Assembly: GCA_005793345.1 (NCBI GenBank)
Contig: SXSU01000011.1
Coordinates: forward strand, 1 to 32,690
Direction of reading: 5' to 3'
Length of the DNA stretch: 32,690 bases
DNA from: Bdellovibrionales bacterium
GTDB lineage: Bacteria > Bdellovibrionota > Bdellovibrionia > Bdellovibrionales > Bdellovibrionaceae
A program made the position numbers and the translations under genes. Of the stretch, positions 25,004 to 32,648 are shown one piece after another (position 1 is the first letter of the stretch; every line of letters starts with the position of its first letter). The notes under the pieces are model-generated. The model did no database searches and had not been told where the DNA came from. It saw nothing but the letters and a program-made list of their open reading frames with translations.

Positions 25004-25591
25004 ATGGTTTTAAAATTAGTTTTAATTTTTAATATTACAATTATCGCACAACTGGCATTCGGTGCATGTCCAACTGAAAGTTTTATTGAAATTCAAAATA
25101 ATGATCTTTTCCCAATTTACAAAAAGGGACAGACTCTAAAAATTCAAAAAAATTTCACCGAATGTAAATTAAAAATTCATAAGTCAGATTTTGTGGTACT
25201 AAAAAATAAAAACCCAAAGGACCCAATTCAAATTTTAAAAGTGTATGGTAGAGACGGTGATCGTCTGAAACTTAAAAATAATAATTTTCTTATCAATGAG
25301 CTTTATTGTCAATATAGAGATGACAAATTTATTGCAAATGTGAATCCGCTATTTGCTAAATTAACTAAAAATAAAAAAGGAGTTACAATAATTCCAAAAG
25401 ATAAGTTACTTTTGTTTAATGAATTAAAAAAACCACCCTTTAAGGATTCTAGAAGTTTTGGGTATTATGACGAATCAATGGTTGATGCCATTGTTCTCCC
25501 ACCAAAAAATAAAAAAAATAATATTATACTTCCAACAGTTCCATTACCAAAAGCATCAAAACAAAACGCACAAAAATATTTCAAAAAGTAA
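25004..25591 (+). CDS. Exported signal-peptidase-I-like (S26) protein lacking the catalytic dyad
   Basis: This 195-residue protein has a signal peptide (1-20, ending AFGA). The mature part aligns by eye with signal peptidase I boxes. IQNNDLFPIYKKGQTLKI (30-47) matches box B, where LepB reads IPSGSMMPTLLIGDFILV. VYGRDGD (80-86) matches box D, VGLPGD. KDSRSFGYYDESMVDA (147-162) matches box E. The catalytic Ser becomes D34, and the position of the catalytic Lys is L78 with K79 next to it. The fold is therefore probably kept while peptidase activity is lost. Two Cys (C22, C54) may form a disulfide, as expected in the periplasm. It lies 142 bp upstream of the cyclase gene on the same strand. An inactive binding or chaperone-like role is inferred. 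Confidence 0.7.
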   Translation: MVLKLVLIFNITIIAQLAFGACPTESFIEIQNNDLFPIYKKGQTLKIQKNFTECKLKIHKSDFVVLKNKNPKDPIQILKVYGRDGDRLKLKNNNFLINELYCQYRDDKFIANVNPLFAKLTKNKKGVTIIPKDKLLLFNELKKPPFKDSRSFGYYDESMVDAIVLPPKNKKNNIILPTVPLPKASKQNAQKYFKK

Positions 25592-25733
25592 TCTCCAAAA
25601 AAATTGTCGAACTCATTTACTTTTTATCACACAATAATTTTTTATCGATTCTTTTTTTTATTAATAAATTTAAAAAATTGAATTTTTCACCTTAGACTAA
25701 AGTAATTAGACTTTTATCCGATAAAATCATCGT

Positions 25734-27149
25734 ATGAATATATTAGAAAAAATAATTATATTTTTGATGCCCAATCTTTTTTTAAAAAGAACAAATTGGG
25801 AATCTATTTGGGAGCAAAACCAAAAAAATGATTTTATTTTAGGAATAAAAGTATTTTTTAGTCTAACGTTCATATCATATGTTTTACATTATTATACAGT
25901 AGATCGAATCGAGGGTCTTTCCCCTTCAACGCTTTGGTTTAATTATCGATTTGGTATGGCAGCTGTGTCAGCTATTGGTTATTTAATTTATTCTAAAGAG
26001 TTTTTGATTCATAAAAAATACTATAAAGTTCCTGCTTTAATCGCTTGCATAATTTTTTGCTACTTCCAAACTAAAACAATTATCTGGTATCCCAAAGTTC
26101 CTTATTTATATTCGTTTGCTTTTATTCTTATATCAGTGATGATATTGCGACTGCAAGTTTTGGCTTCAATATTATTTTCTACTTTTATTTTATATTTAGA
26201 TTGGCCATTATTTATTGAAGCTGGATTAAGTCCAGCAATGATGGGAAGCGCGAGTGCCGTTATGATTATTTTTATTTTGCTTCTTAAAACAAAAACAGTT
26301 TCAGAAGTAAAATTATTTTTAGCTAATCAAAGAAATTTAGAATCCCAACGAAGAATCATTGAAACGAATCTTGAATTTACATCTCAAATAAAATCATTTT
26401 TACCAAAAGAAATTTGTAATCGATTAACCTATTGCATACAAGAGCAAAGAATGACCGTACCCCACTCTGTTGAAGTCATTCTTCGTCCTCGAAAACAACA
26501 AATTACTTGTCTATTTTCTGATATTCGTGGTTTTACAAAAAATGTTGGAGATCTAGATGGATATGTCTCACAATCATTGTTGCCAAATTTAAAATCTTCT
26601 ACTGCAGCAGTTGAAAGATTTCATGGCATTCCGAGAAAAATTGGAGATCTATTACTCTCATACTACGATCAAGACAACCAGCCTGAAAACTTGGTAAATG
26701 TTGTAAGAAGTGCTGTGGAGATTAGTTTTATCAATAAAGAAATGAATGATGATTTACCCCAAGATATAAAAATTAAAAGATATATATTGATTTCATCGGG
26801 TGAAGCAATTGTAGGAAATTTAAGTGGATATGATTCTAATATTGAAATTTCTGCAATAGGTAAACCAATTAATTTATTATCTCGAATAGATGAGCTTACA
26901 AAAAACAAAACTTTACAAGATAATTTAAGTGATGCAGAAATCATCCTGACTCCTGAAATGGTAGAACCACTTAAAAATATATTTCCTGGAATTGAAATTA
27001 TTACTCTACCAATTGAATCCTTAAATTTAAAAATTCGTGATTTTGAAAGTATTGGTGATCTTTATATATTACCAGTTAGTAAAAAGAATAATAAAATAAT
27101 TTTTAAAGATAACTTTACCTTAAATTTTGAAAAGTTGGAGGCCGGATGA
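25734..27149 (+). CDS. Membrane class III adenylate/guanylate cyclase
   Basis: The 471-residue protein has about six membrane helices (roughly 36-55, 73-87, 100-115, 120-138, 141-158, 168-186), a helical linker (190-225), and a class III cyclase domain (about 250-447). The first metal site is in LFSDIRGFT (D263) and the second in RKIGD (D305). N380 and R384 in INLLSRID fit the transition-state pair. The two residues that normally select adenine (Lys and Asp) appear as R301 and E371, a charge-preserving swap. It should make a cyclic nucleotide, but which one is uncertain. There is no clear Shine-Dalgarno. The stop overlaps the next gene as ATGA, so the two products are made together. Confidence 0.88.
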   Translation: MNILEKIIIFLMPNLFLKRTNWESIWEQNQKNDFILGIKVFFSLTFISYVLHYYTVDRIEGLSPSTLWFNYRFGMAAVSAIGYLIYSKEFLIHKKYYKVPALIACIIFCYFQTKTIIWYPKVPYLYSFAFILISVMILRLQVLASILFSTFILYLDWPLFIEAGLSPAMMGSASAVMIIFILLLKTKTVSEVKLFLANQRNLESQRRIIETNLEFTSQIKSFLPKEICNRLTYCIQEQRMTVPHSVEVILRPRKQQITCLFSDIRGFTKNVGDLDGYVSQSLLPNLKSSTAAVERFHGIPRKIGDLLLSYYDQDNQPENLVNVVRSAVEISFINKEMNDDLPQDIKIKRYILISSGEAIVGNLSGYDSNIEISAIGKPINLLSRIDELTKNKTLQDNLSDAEIILTPEMVEPLKNIFPGIEIITLPIESLNLKIRDFESIGDLYILPVSKKNNKIIFKDNFTLNFEKLEAG

Positions 27150-28657
27150 CCCACTCTCGCCAATTTAATTCTGAGCAATACAATGAAAACCTTGTACATG
27201 ATAAAATTACTCCCATCGATATTCGTGATGGTCATTTGAATTATGCAATTGTTAAATCAACAAGCAATGGTCTTAAATTAAATTTAAAATTAAGAATTTG
27301 GAGAATGAGCCCACTTGGAGTAGAATTAGTTGAAGAAAATTCAGAAATAATTCCAAAAGGTATTGATGTTGATCTAGAAATTCATAATGGCCATCATAAA
27401 ATTTATTTGTCAGGGTTAATTGTTGATGAAGTTACAAATAAAAAAGGTCTTCGACTCTTACATATAAGACTTACTCCTCGACCTAAAGAGAGAATGGAAT
27501 CAGTGGACCGTAGAACTTCAACTCGTTGGATATGCTCTGAAGATTACTTTCCTACTGCAGTAGCATCTAATCCGGCTCAGTTTAATGACTTTATTTACTT
27601 TCGTGTAAAAGATATTTCAAATGAAGGCTTAAAATTATATACAAGTTTAAGAAATAGATTTTTAGTTCCTTCAATGAGTATTGACTGCCTGATGGATTTT
27701 CCTATGATCACTCAGGTAAAAATTAAACTTGAGATAAAATCAATCCGAATTGAATTAGAAAATGGAAAAGAAGTCTTAGCCGTTGGTGTCCAATACAATA
27801 AAAATGATCGCATAGTAAAAAATGCGATAAAACAATACCTAATACAATTTAGTTCTGTAAAAAATTTAGAAGAACTTCGACAACAGGGAATTGAAATTAA
27901 TGAAATCTCTACTGTCATTCAATATTCATTTGTTAAGTCTAAAGAAGATTATGAAAAGGTTTTACAATTGAGACTTGACGCTTACAAAGCTGCAAATAAA
28001 GTTAAAGAAGATACATCAATTCATCAGATGGGTGATTCCTATGACGCTCGTTCTCGGATTGTCATGGCTAAATTTAAAGGAGAGGTTATAGCAAGTGCAA
28101 GATTAATTTTTAATAAATTTGAAGATCAAATGGAGCAAGAAAAATTTATTACCTGGCCTACAACATTACCTCGAAGAGATGAAATGGTCGAAGTTATGAG
28201 AGCTTGTACTCATAATGATTTTAGACGAAGTGATTTATTTTTTTCACTATTACAGTTTATTGCTGTTACAGTTGCTCAAACTAAAAAGAATTGGATCGTT
28301 ATCTGCGCTACAGATGATATTATGCCACTCTATAAAAAAATAGGTTTTCAAGAAGTAGGTCTAAGTTACAATCATACAGGACTCAATGGACTTAAACATA
28401 ATATCTTACTTGCAAATGTCAAAGAAGCAATGGAAGGAAAGACTGTAGGGCCTATTGTTTGGAATGTAATATGGAGTGAAGTTTCTAAATACTTAGAAGA
28501 TTATGGAGTGATGGAAGTCGATCCAGTCACCCAAATTCGATTATTCTGCTACCGACTTTTTAGACCGGCAGCTCTATTTATTTATAATTTAGGAAAATTT
28601 TATCGATCCCATTTTAAAGGTAATAAACCTGGAGGTAAAAAAAACACACCCGTTTGA
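27146..28657 (+). CDS. PilZ-PilZ-GNAT fusion (FeeM/LuxI-like acyltransferase)
   Basis: This 503-residue protein has a first PilZ-like barrel (about 20-110, MSPLGVEL) without the arginine motif. A canonical PilZ domain (about 118-235) carries both c-di-GMP motifs, RTSTR (123-127) and DISNEG (156-161). Residues about 258-425 form a GNAT-type domain similar to N-acyl amino acid or acyl-homoserine lactone synthases (YEKVLQLRLDAYKAANKV, IASARLIF, VEVMRACTHNDFRRSD). The C-terminal tail is basic and partly hydrophobic. The inferred role is c-di-GMP-gated synthesis of an acylated metabolite or lipid. It is translationally coupled to the cyclase, and its 3' end overlaps the convergent hydrolase gene by 58 bp. 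The acyl donor and acceptor are unknown. Confidence 0.8.
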   Translation: MTHSRQFNSEQYNENLVHDKITPIDIRDGHLNYAIVKSTSNGLKLNLKLRIWRMSPLGVELVEENSEIIPKGIDVDLEIHNGHHKIYLSGLIVDEVTNKKGLRLLHIRLTPRPKERMESVDRRTSTRWICSEDYFPTAVASNPAQFNDFIYFRVKDISNEGLKLYTSLRNRFLVPSMSIDCLMDFPMITQVKIKLEIKSIRIELENGKEVLAVGVQYNKNDRIVKNAIKQYLIQFSSVKNLEELRQQGIEINEISTVIQYSFVKSKEDYEKVLQLRLDAYKAANKVKEDTSIHQMGDSYDARSRIVMAKFKGEVIASARLIFNKFEDQMEQEKFITWPTTLPRRDEMVEVMRACTHNDFRRSDLFFSLLQFIAVTVAQTKKNWIVICATDDIMPLYKKIGFQEVGLSYNHTGLNGLKHNILLANVKEAMEGKTVGPIVWNVIWSEVSKYLEDYGVMEVDPVTQIRLFCYRLFRPAALFIYNLGKFYRSHFKGNKPGGKKNTPV

Positions 28658-29814
28658 AATTGATTTCCTATTATTTTTCCTGAAACTGTCTTCAAATTTT
28701 TCCCCCTTGGAGCTCCATTATCAACAATCCAAGCTCCATTATCTCCTGCGGCAATATAAGTATGACCAGGACTAATTCCAGAACCATTCATTAATAATGC
28801 CCCAACTGGTGGTATATAAATTGATCCGTCCCATGGAATCCATCCTGCTATTGCCAAAGCTTTTGAAAATCCAACAACTGAAGCTGTTTGATTCCAAATT
28901 AGTTTATTTCCTTTTGCAGAATTAAAATCTTCAAAAAGATCATAACCTGAACGAGCATAAGCCTGTCTTAAAACTTCGGACATAAATTCGGCACAAGGAA
29001 CGTTTGCAAAATCATGCCTTACAGCTGTTGCTTTAACTGCAATTGAAAATGCTCCAAATAGACTAATGATATTATTTTTTTCATACGCAAGTGAGTATTT
29101 ATTTGCTAAATTTTGCTCAATAAAAAGTAATTTATATTCAGACTCCTTTGAGCGATCAGCAAAACGATGGAGTTCATTATAAATTCGTTCAGACTTTTCT
29201 CGGACCTCTTCTTTTAAATCATCCCATAAAATAATTTTATTTAATTGTGAACCAAATCTTTTTGTAATTGATTTTGTATAATTAAATTTAGGCTTACCTT
29301 CTAAATTATAATATTGAAGATAACCACTCCCTGGAGAAGAATCTTTTAATGGGGCTATAGGTTCTCCAACTAAAGAATCTGAAACGTCCACTGAAGAAAT
29401 AAACAATCCACCATACGTTTTATTTATGAGGTTAATTTTATCTGATGTCCAATTTTTTTTAACTGATTCAGGAATTTGAAACAAGTAAATAGAAGTATTA
29501 AATCCACTGCTGTTACGTTTTACAACACCTGTTGAATCTTTATAATCTAAATAAGACATTGGATCTTCTTTTAAAATCCGAATCCCAGAAGATTTAGGCA
29601 AGGTTGCAATATACACTAACAAATTACCTTCTAATTTATAAATTTCTGAATTTTTATTTAAAAATATTTCATATTCACTTGGATCAACTGGCCTTGGTAT
29701 AAAGTCCGAACTAGTTGTACTCAATGGTTGCTGACTCATACTAAAGCTCAAACTTGACGAAAGTGACAATCCTAAAATAAGAAGCACAATTTTAAATTTA
29801 AATTTCTTTTCCAT
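28600..29814 (-). CDS. Secreted NlpC/P60-like cysteine hydrolase (probable)
   Basis: The 404-residue protein starts at the ATG at 29814, which follows AAGGGAGA; eight extra upstream codons are possible but lack a ribosome site. The signal peptide ends around SLSFSMS. The central part (about 60-260) is unrecognised and could hold an SH3-like piece. The C-terminal domain has the order Cys-His-Asp expected for NlpC/P60 or CHAP peptidases: VPCAEFMSEVLRQA (C274), SPGHTYIAAG (H351) and AWIVDNGA (D365). Such enzymes cut peptidoglycan stem peptides in the periplasm. Similarity is by motif only, so activity is inferred. It is convergent with and overlaps the PilZ-GNAT gene. Confidence 0.6.
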   Translation of the reverse strand: MEKKFKFKIVLLILGLSLSSSLSFSMSQQPLSTTSSDFIPRPVDPSEYEIFLNKNSEIYKLEGNLLVYIATLPKSSGIRILKEDPMSYLDYKDSTGVVKRNSSGFNTSIYLFQIPESVKKNWTSDKINLINKTYGGLFISSVDVSDSLVGEPIAPLKDSSPGSGYLQYYNLEGKPKFNYTKSITKRFGSQLNKIILWDDLKEEVREKSERIYNELHRFADRSKESEYKLLFIEQNLANKYSLAYEKNNIISLFGAFSIAVKATAVRHDFANVPCAEFMSEVLRQAYARSGYDLFEDFNSAKGNKLIWNQTASVVGFSKALAIAGWIPWDGSIYIPPVGALLMNGSGISPGHTYIAAGDNGAWIVDNGAPRGKNLKTVSGKIIGNQFQTGVFFLPPGLLPLKWDR

Positions 29815-29974
29815 TTTAATCTCCCTTTTTAAACACACGAAAGCCTCATGGATACTAGTATCGGAAGTTTTTTTAGAAACTAAAGTTTATAAGAAGTCCT
29901 GCTGGACTATGTGAATCAACCCTACAGATGTTATGATAAAGAAATATTTAAGTTAGAAAGTATGAGATAATTTT

Positions 29975-30898
29975 ATGAGAATTTTAATTTTTGGTGGCTT
30001 AGGAATGTTAGGTCATCAAGTTTATAAAACATTATCAAAACATTTCACACATGTATTTGTGAGTGTGCGTAAACCTGTTCGCGAAATTATAAAATACAAT
30101 ATCTATAATCCACAATATGTTATTGATAATTTAGACTTGTTAAATCATAGATCCCTTGAAATGGTTTTCAAAAATACAAACCCAGATATTGTCATTAACT
30201 GCGTAAGTGCACGTAAAGAAAAAAATCAATTCATGTCTAATGCAGACTTAGCGGAAATCAATGGAACTTTACCTGTAAGAATATCTGATTGGTGTAAAAG
30301 GCGATCAGCACAATTTATCCATTTTAGCTCTGATGATATTTTTAAAGGAAGAAATCAGCCCTACTCTGAGAGCTCTTCGCCTGATTCAAGCGAAATAATT
30401 GGAAGAGCAAAAGCTTTAGGTGAAACTCTAAACAAAAAAGATTTAATTTTTCGAAGTCATTTTATTGGACAAGAATTAGAATTAAGTAATAATATTTTTT
30501 CAAAGCTTGTAAATTTAAACTCAGAAATAGAAAATCATATAATCTTTTCGCCAGAAAAAATTTATTCAGGAGTTACAACTTTTTACATGAGCAATTTATT
30601 AACCGAAATTATTTTAAAACAAATTCCATTAAACGGTTTATTTCATGTTGGAGCATTACATCCAATCAATGAAATGAAATTAGTAGAATTAATTATTTCA
30701 AATTTTAAGCTCAATATCGATATTAAAAAACTAGTGAAAAACCAAAACGACTCAAGTTCTAAACCTGTAATTCTGAGTTCAAATAAATTAATTAAAGCAT
30801 GGCCTCATAACCCTCCGCTTTGGTCTAATATGATTAATGATCTTTCATTCTTCTATAATTTAAATAAAGAGAAAATGAAAATTCAAAAAGCTAGCTAG
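29975..30898 (+). CDS. RmlD-like extended SDR (NAD-dependent sugar epimerase/reductase family)
   Basis: This 307-residue protein has the dinucleotide loop ILIFGGLGMLG at the N-terminus and INCVSARKEKNQ. FSSDDIFKGRNQPYSES (117-133) corresponds to the STDYVFDG...PYxE region of dTDP-4-dehydrorhamnose reductases. The active-site motif Y-x3-K is altered: IIGRAKALGE has I142 where Tyr is expected, with K146 kept. It may be an inactive or altered member that binds sugar nucleotides. Family placement is good but function is uncertain. It is divergent from the hydrolase gene and convergent with the pseudo-Hpt gene, 1 bp apart. Confidence 0.75.
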   Translation: MRILIFGGLGMLGHQVYKTLSKHFTHVFVSVRKPVREIIKYNIYNPQYVIDNLDLLNHRSLEMVFKNTNPDIVINCVSARKEKNQFMSNADLAEINGTLPVRISDWCKRRSAQFIHFSSDDIFKGRNQPYSESSSPDSSEIIGRAKALGETLNKKDLIFRSHFIGQELELSNNIFSKLVNLNSEIENHIIFSPEKIYSGVTTFYMSNLLTEIILKQIPLNGLFHVGALHPINEMKLVELIISNFKLNIDIKKLVKNQNDSSSKPVILSSNKLIKAWPHNPPLWSNMINDLSFFYNLNKEKMKIQKAS

Positions 30899-30899
30899 T

Positions 30900-31430
30900 C
30901 TATAAGCCCAATTTTTTAAGAAGGTCATCAATTTCTGTCTGACTCATTTTTTTATCTTTTGAGTTTTGCGGAGTGGATACCGTTGCTCGAACTTCTTCAC
31001 CAAATTGATTAGAAACCCATTTTAAACGATCTAAAAATGTTTTACTTAATAGTCCACTCACTGAAAGAACATTAGTAGAGCCTAATTGAGTCAACATCTT
31101 ATCAAGCATATCACTTGCATCCATTAATAAAGCTACACAAATATTATAAAATTGTTCATTATTTTTAATTTGTGATGCTTTATAACCAACGGCCTTACAA
31201 AGAGCTGCATAATCTCCAAGTTGATGAATAAAATGCTCTGCTGGAAACTCTTCAGCAAAGTTGGTAGCTAGACTTTTGGCCCCACCCATTATTCGATCAA
31301 CTGTTTGACCATATTGTTCAAGTTCAAGTACTTTTTCAAAATCACCTTCAATGGAATCTAAAATACCTTTCATTTCATTCAATAAATTTTTTGATTCTTT
31401 TTTAAAATCTTCTAAAATTTCTTTATCCAT
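30900..31430 (-). CDS. Hpt-like helical protein with C-terminal FliM-type CheY-binding motif
   Basis: This 176-residue, mainly helical protein resembles Hpt or CheA P1 domains. FKKESKNLLNEMKGILDSIE forms the first helix. VDRIMGGAKSLATNF (44-58) sits where H-x2-K-G-x-A is usual, with D45 in the histidine position, so phosphotransfer by histidine is not possible. A helical bundle continues to about 145, then a linker, and the protein ends MSQTEIDDLLKKLGL. That tail matches the LSQxEIDxLL peptide at the N-terminus of FliM/FliY that binds phosphorylated CheY. It may dock a response regulator. The gene is monocistronic next to a large repeat. Confidence 0.6.
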   Translation of the reverse strand: MDKEILEDFKKESKNLLNEMKGILDSIEGDFEKVLELEQYGQTVDRIMGGAKSLATNFAEEFPAEHFIHQLGDYAALCKAVGYKASQIKNNEQFYNICVALLMDASDMLDKMLTQLGSTNVLSVSGLLSKTFLDRLKWVSNQFGEEVRATVSTPQNSKDKKMSQTEIDDLLKKLGL

Positions 31431-31486
31431 ATATGTAAACTCGGTGTTAAATATTTTTCTGTTTTAATATATATTATATTTATATA

Positions 31487-31620
31487 AACTGCTTATGATT
31501 CAGTCTGATTGCTTCGCAATAGTATAAGACAAAATCATGCGCGTTTAATTAATTGTTTGGGGTGATTTTCAATCACTCCGTATTTTGATAATACAAACTA
31601 AAGTTTGTATTATTCAAAAT
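31487..31620. repeat. Composite repeat in reverse order: P, linker, H2, H1
   Basis: P (31487-31546) has the inner hairpin ATTGC-TTC-GCAAT. A TTAATTGTTT linker follows, then H2 as GGGGTGATT-TTC-AATCACTCC (31559-31579), then H1 (31582-31620) as an 18-bp hairpin ATTTTG-ATAATACAAACT / AGTTTGTATTATTCAAAAT with one bulged base. Module order is the inverse of the copy at 20193-20380. It lies between the divergent pseudo-Hpt and HD-GYP genes. Confidence 0.93.
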
Positions 31621-31691
31621 TACATTGTTTTATTTTTAAATTATAAACATATTATAAAAACAAACAAGTAAATAACTACTAGAGAATAAAT

Positions 31692-32648
31692 ATGAACATA
31701 CCAAAACAAGATCTTATTGAATATATTCCATTTCGTGTCAGTACCTTACGAGGAGATCAAAAAATTGATTTTAATGCCTATGTCAGAGTTAATGAAAAAT
31801 ACATTCTATATGTTCGCCAAGGTGATTCATTTGAAGGAGCAAGAATAAAACGACTCAAAGAAAAAAAATTAAAACAATTATTTTTAAAATCTGATGATGA
31901 GTCAAATTACCGAATTTATTTAGAACGAAATATTGAAATGGCATATGATAAAAAATCAGGTAAAACAATTGAAAATAGAGCTGAAATTATTCAAGGATCT
32001 CAACAAAGTAAAGCTGAAGAGGTTTTTGAAAACCCAACATCATTGGCAGCCTATAATGATGCTAAAAACTCAGCTGAAAAATTCACTCAATTTTTGCAAT
32101 CTGAAGATGAAGCCTTTCAAGCTCTTATGAATATAGATAATGTTGATCAAAATATTGCACACCATGGAGTAACAGTTGCTACTCTTTCGACAATGCTTGG
32201 CAAAAAAGTTGGAGGATTTGATCCTAAACAAATCAATTTAATTACTCTGGGCTGCTTGCTACACGATTTTGATCATTATCATAATGGACTTACTCTTAAC
32301 AAACCCCTTTCTCAATTTTCTCAAACAGAAATGGAAAAATATAAAAACCACCCGAGAGCAGGCGCACAAGCTGTTCAAGATAAAAAACATTTTGATGATC
32401 AAGTAATTAAAATAATCATGCAACATGAAGAGAGAATTGATGGTTCCGGTTTTCCAATGGGACTTCGTGAAAAAGACATTGATCCAGGAGCAAAGTTGGT
32501 ATCAGTGTGCAATGCCTTAGATCGATTAATTACATTTGAAGGTGTTAACAAAACTGCCGCCTATAAAGAATTAATGATTAATAAAATTGGACTGTATCCA
32601 TTAAATTATATGCAAGCACTTGGTGATTTGATGATGAAAGTCAAATAA
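31692..32648 (+). CDS. HD-GYP-type c-di-GMP phosphodiesterase, divergent form
   Basis: This 318-residue protein has an N-terminal domain (about 1-110) of unknown type and an HD-GYP domain (about 150-310). Metal-site residues are H157/H158 (IAHHG), H191-D192 (LLHDFD), H220 (HPRAG), H245 and D250. The signature is HEERIDGSGFPMGL: GYP is GFP, and the second His of the usual HHE is Glu. Active HD-GYP proteins cut c-di-GMP; these changes may lower or alter activity. The architecture and GYP divergence recall the Bdellovibrio HD-GYP protein of known structure (Bd1817), in which the Tyr is also missing. Repeats border it on both sides, and its stop codon touches the downstream copy. Confidence 0.85.
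   Translation: MNIPKQDLIEYIPFRVSTLRGDQKIDFNAYVRVNEKYILYVRQGDSFEGARIKRLKEKKLKQLFLKSDDESNYRIYLERNIEMAYDKKSGKTIENRAEIIQGSQQSKAEEVFENPTSLAAYNDAKNSAEKFTQFLQSEDEAFQALMNIDNVDQNIAHHGVTVATLSTMLGKKVGGFDPKQINLITLGCLLHDFDHYHNGLTLNKPLSQFSQTEMEKYKNHPRAGAQAVQDKKHFDDQVIKIIMQHEERIDGSGFPMGLREKDIDPGAKLVSVCNALDRLITFEGVNKTAAYKELMINKIGLYPLNYMQALGDLMMKVK

Noticed and set aside
25004..25591. Active signal peptidase I or TraF protease
   Set aside because: The residue at the nucleophile position is Asp and the Lys position is Leu, and there is no retained membrane anchor.
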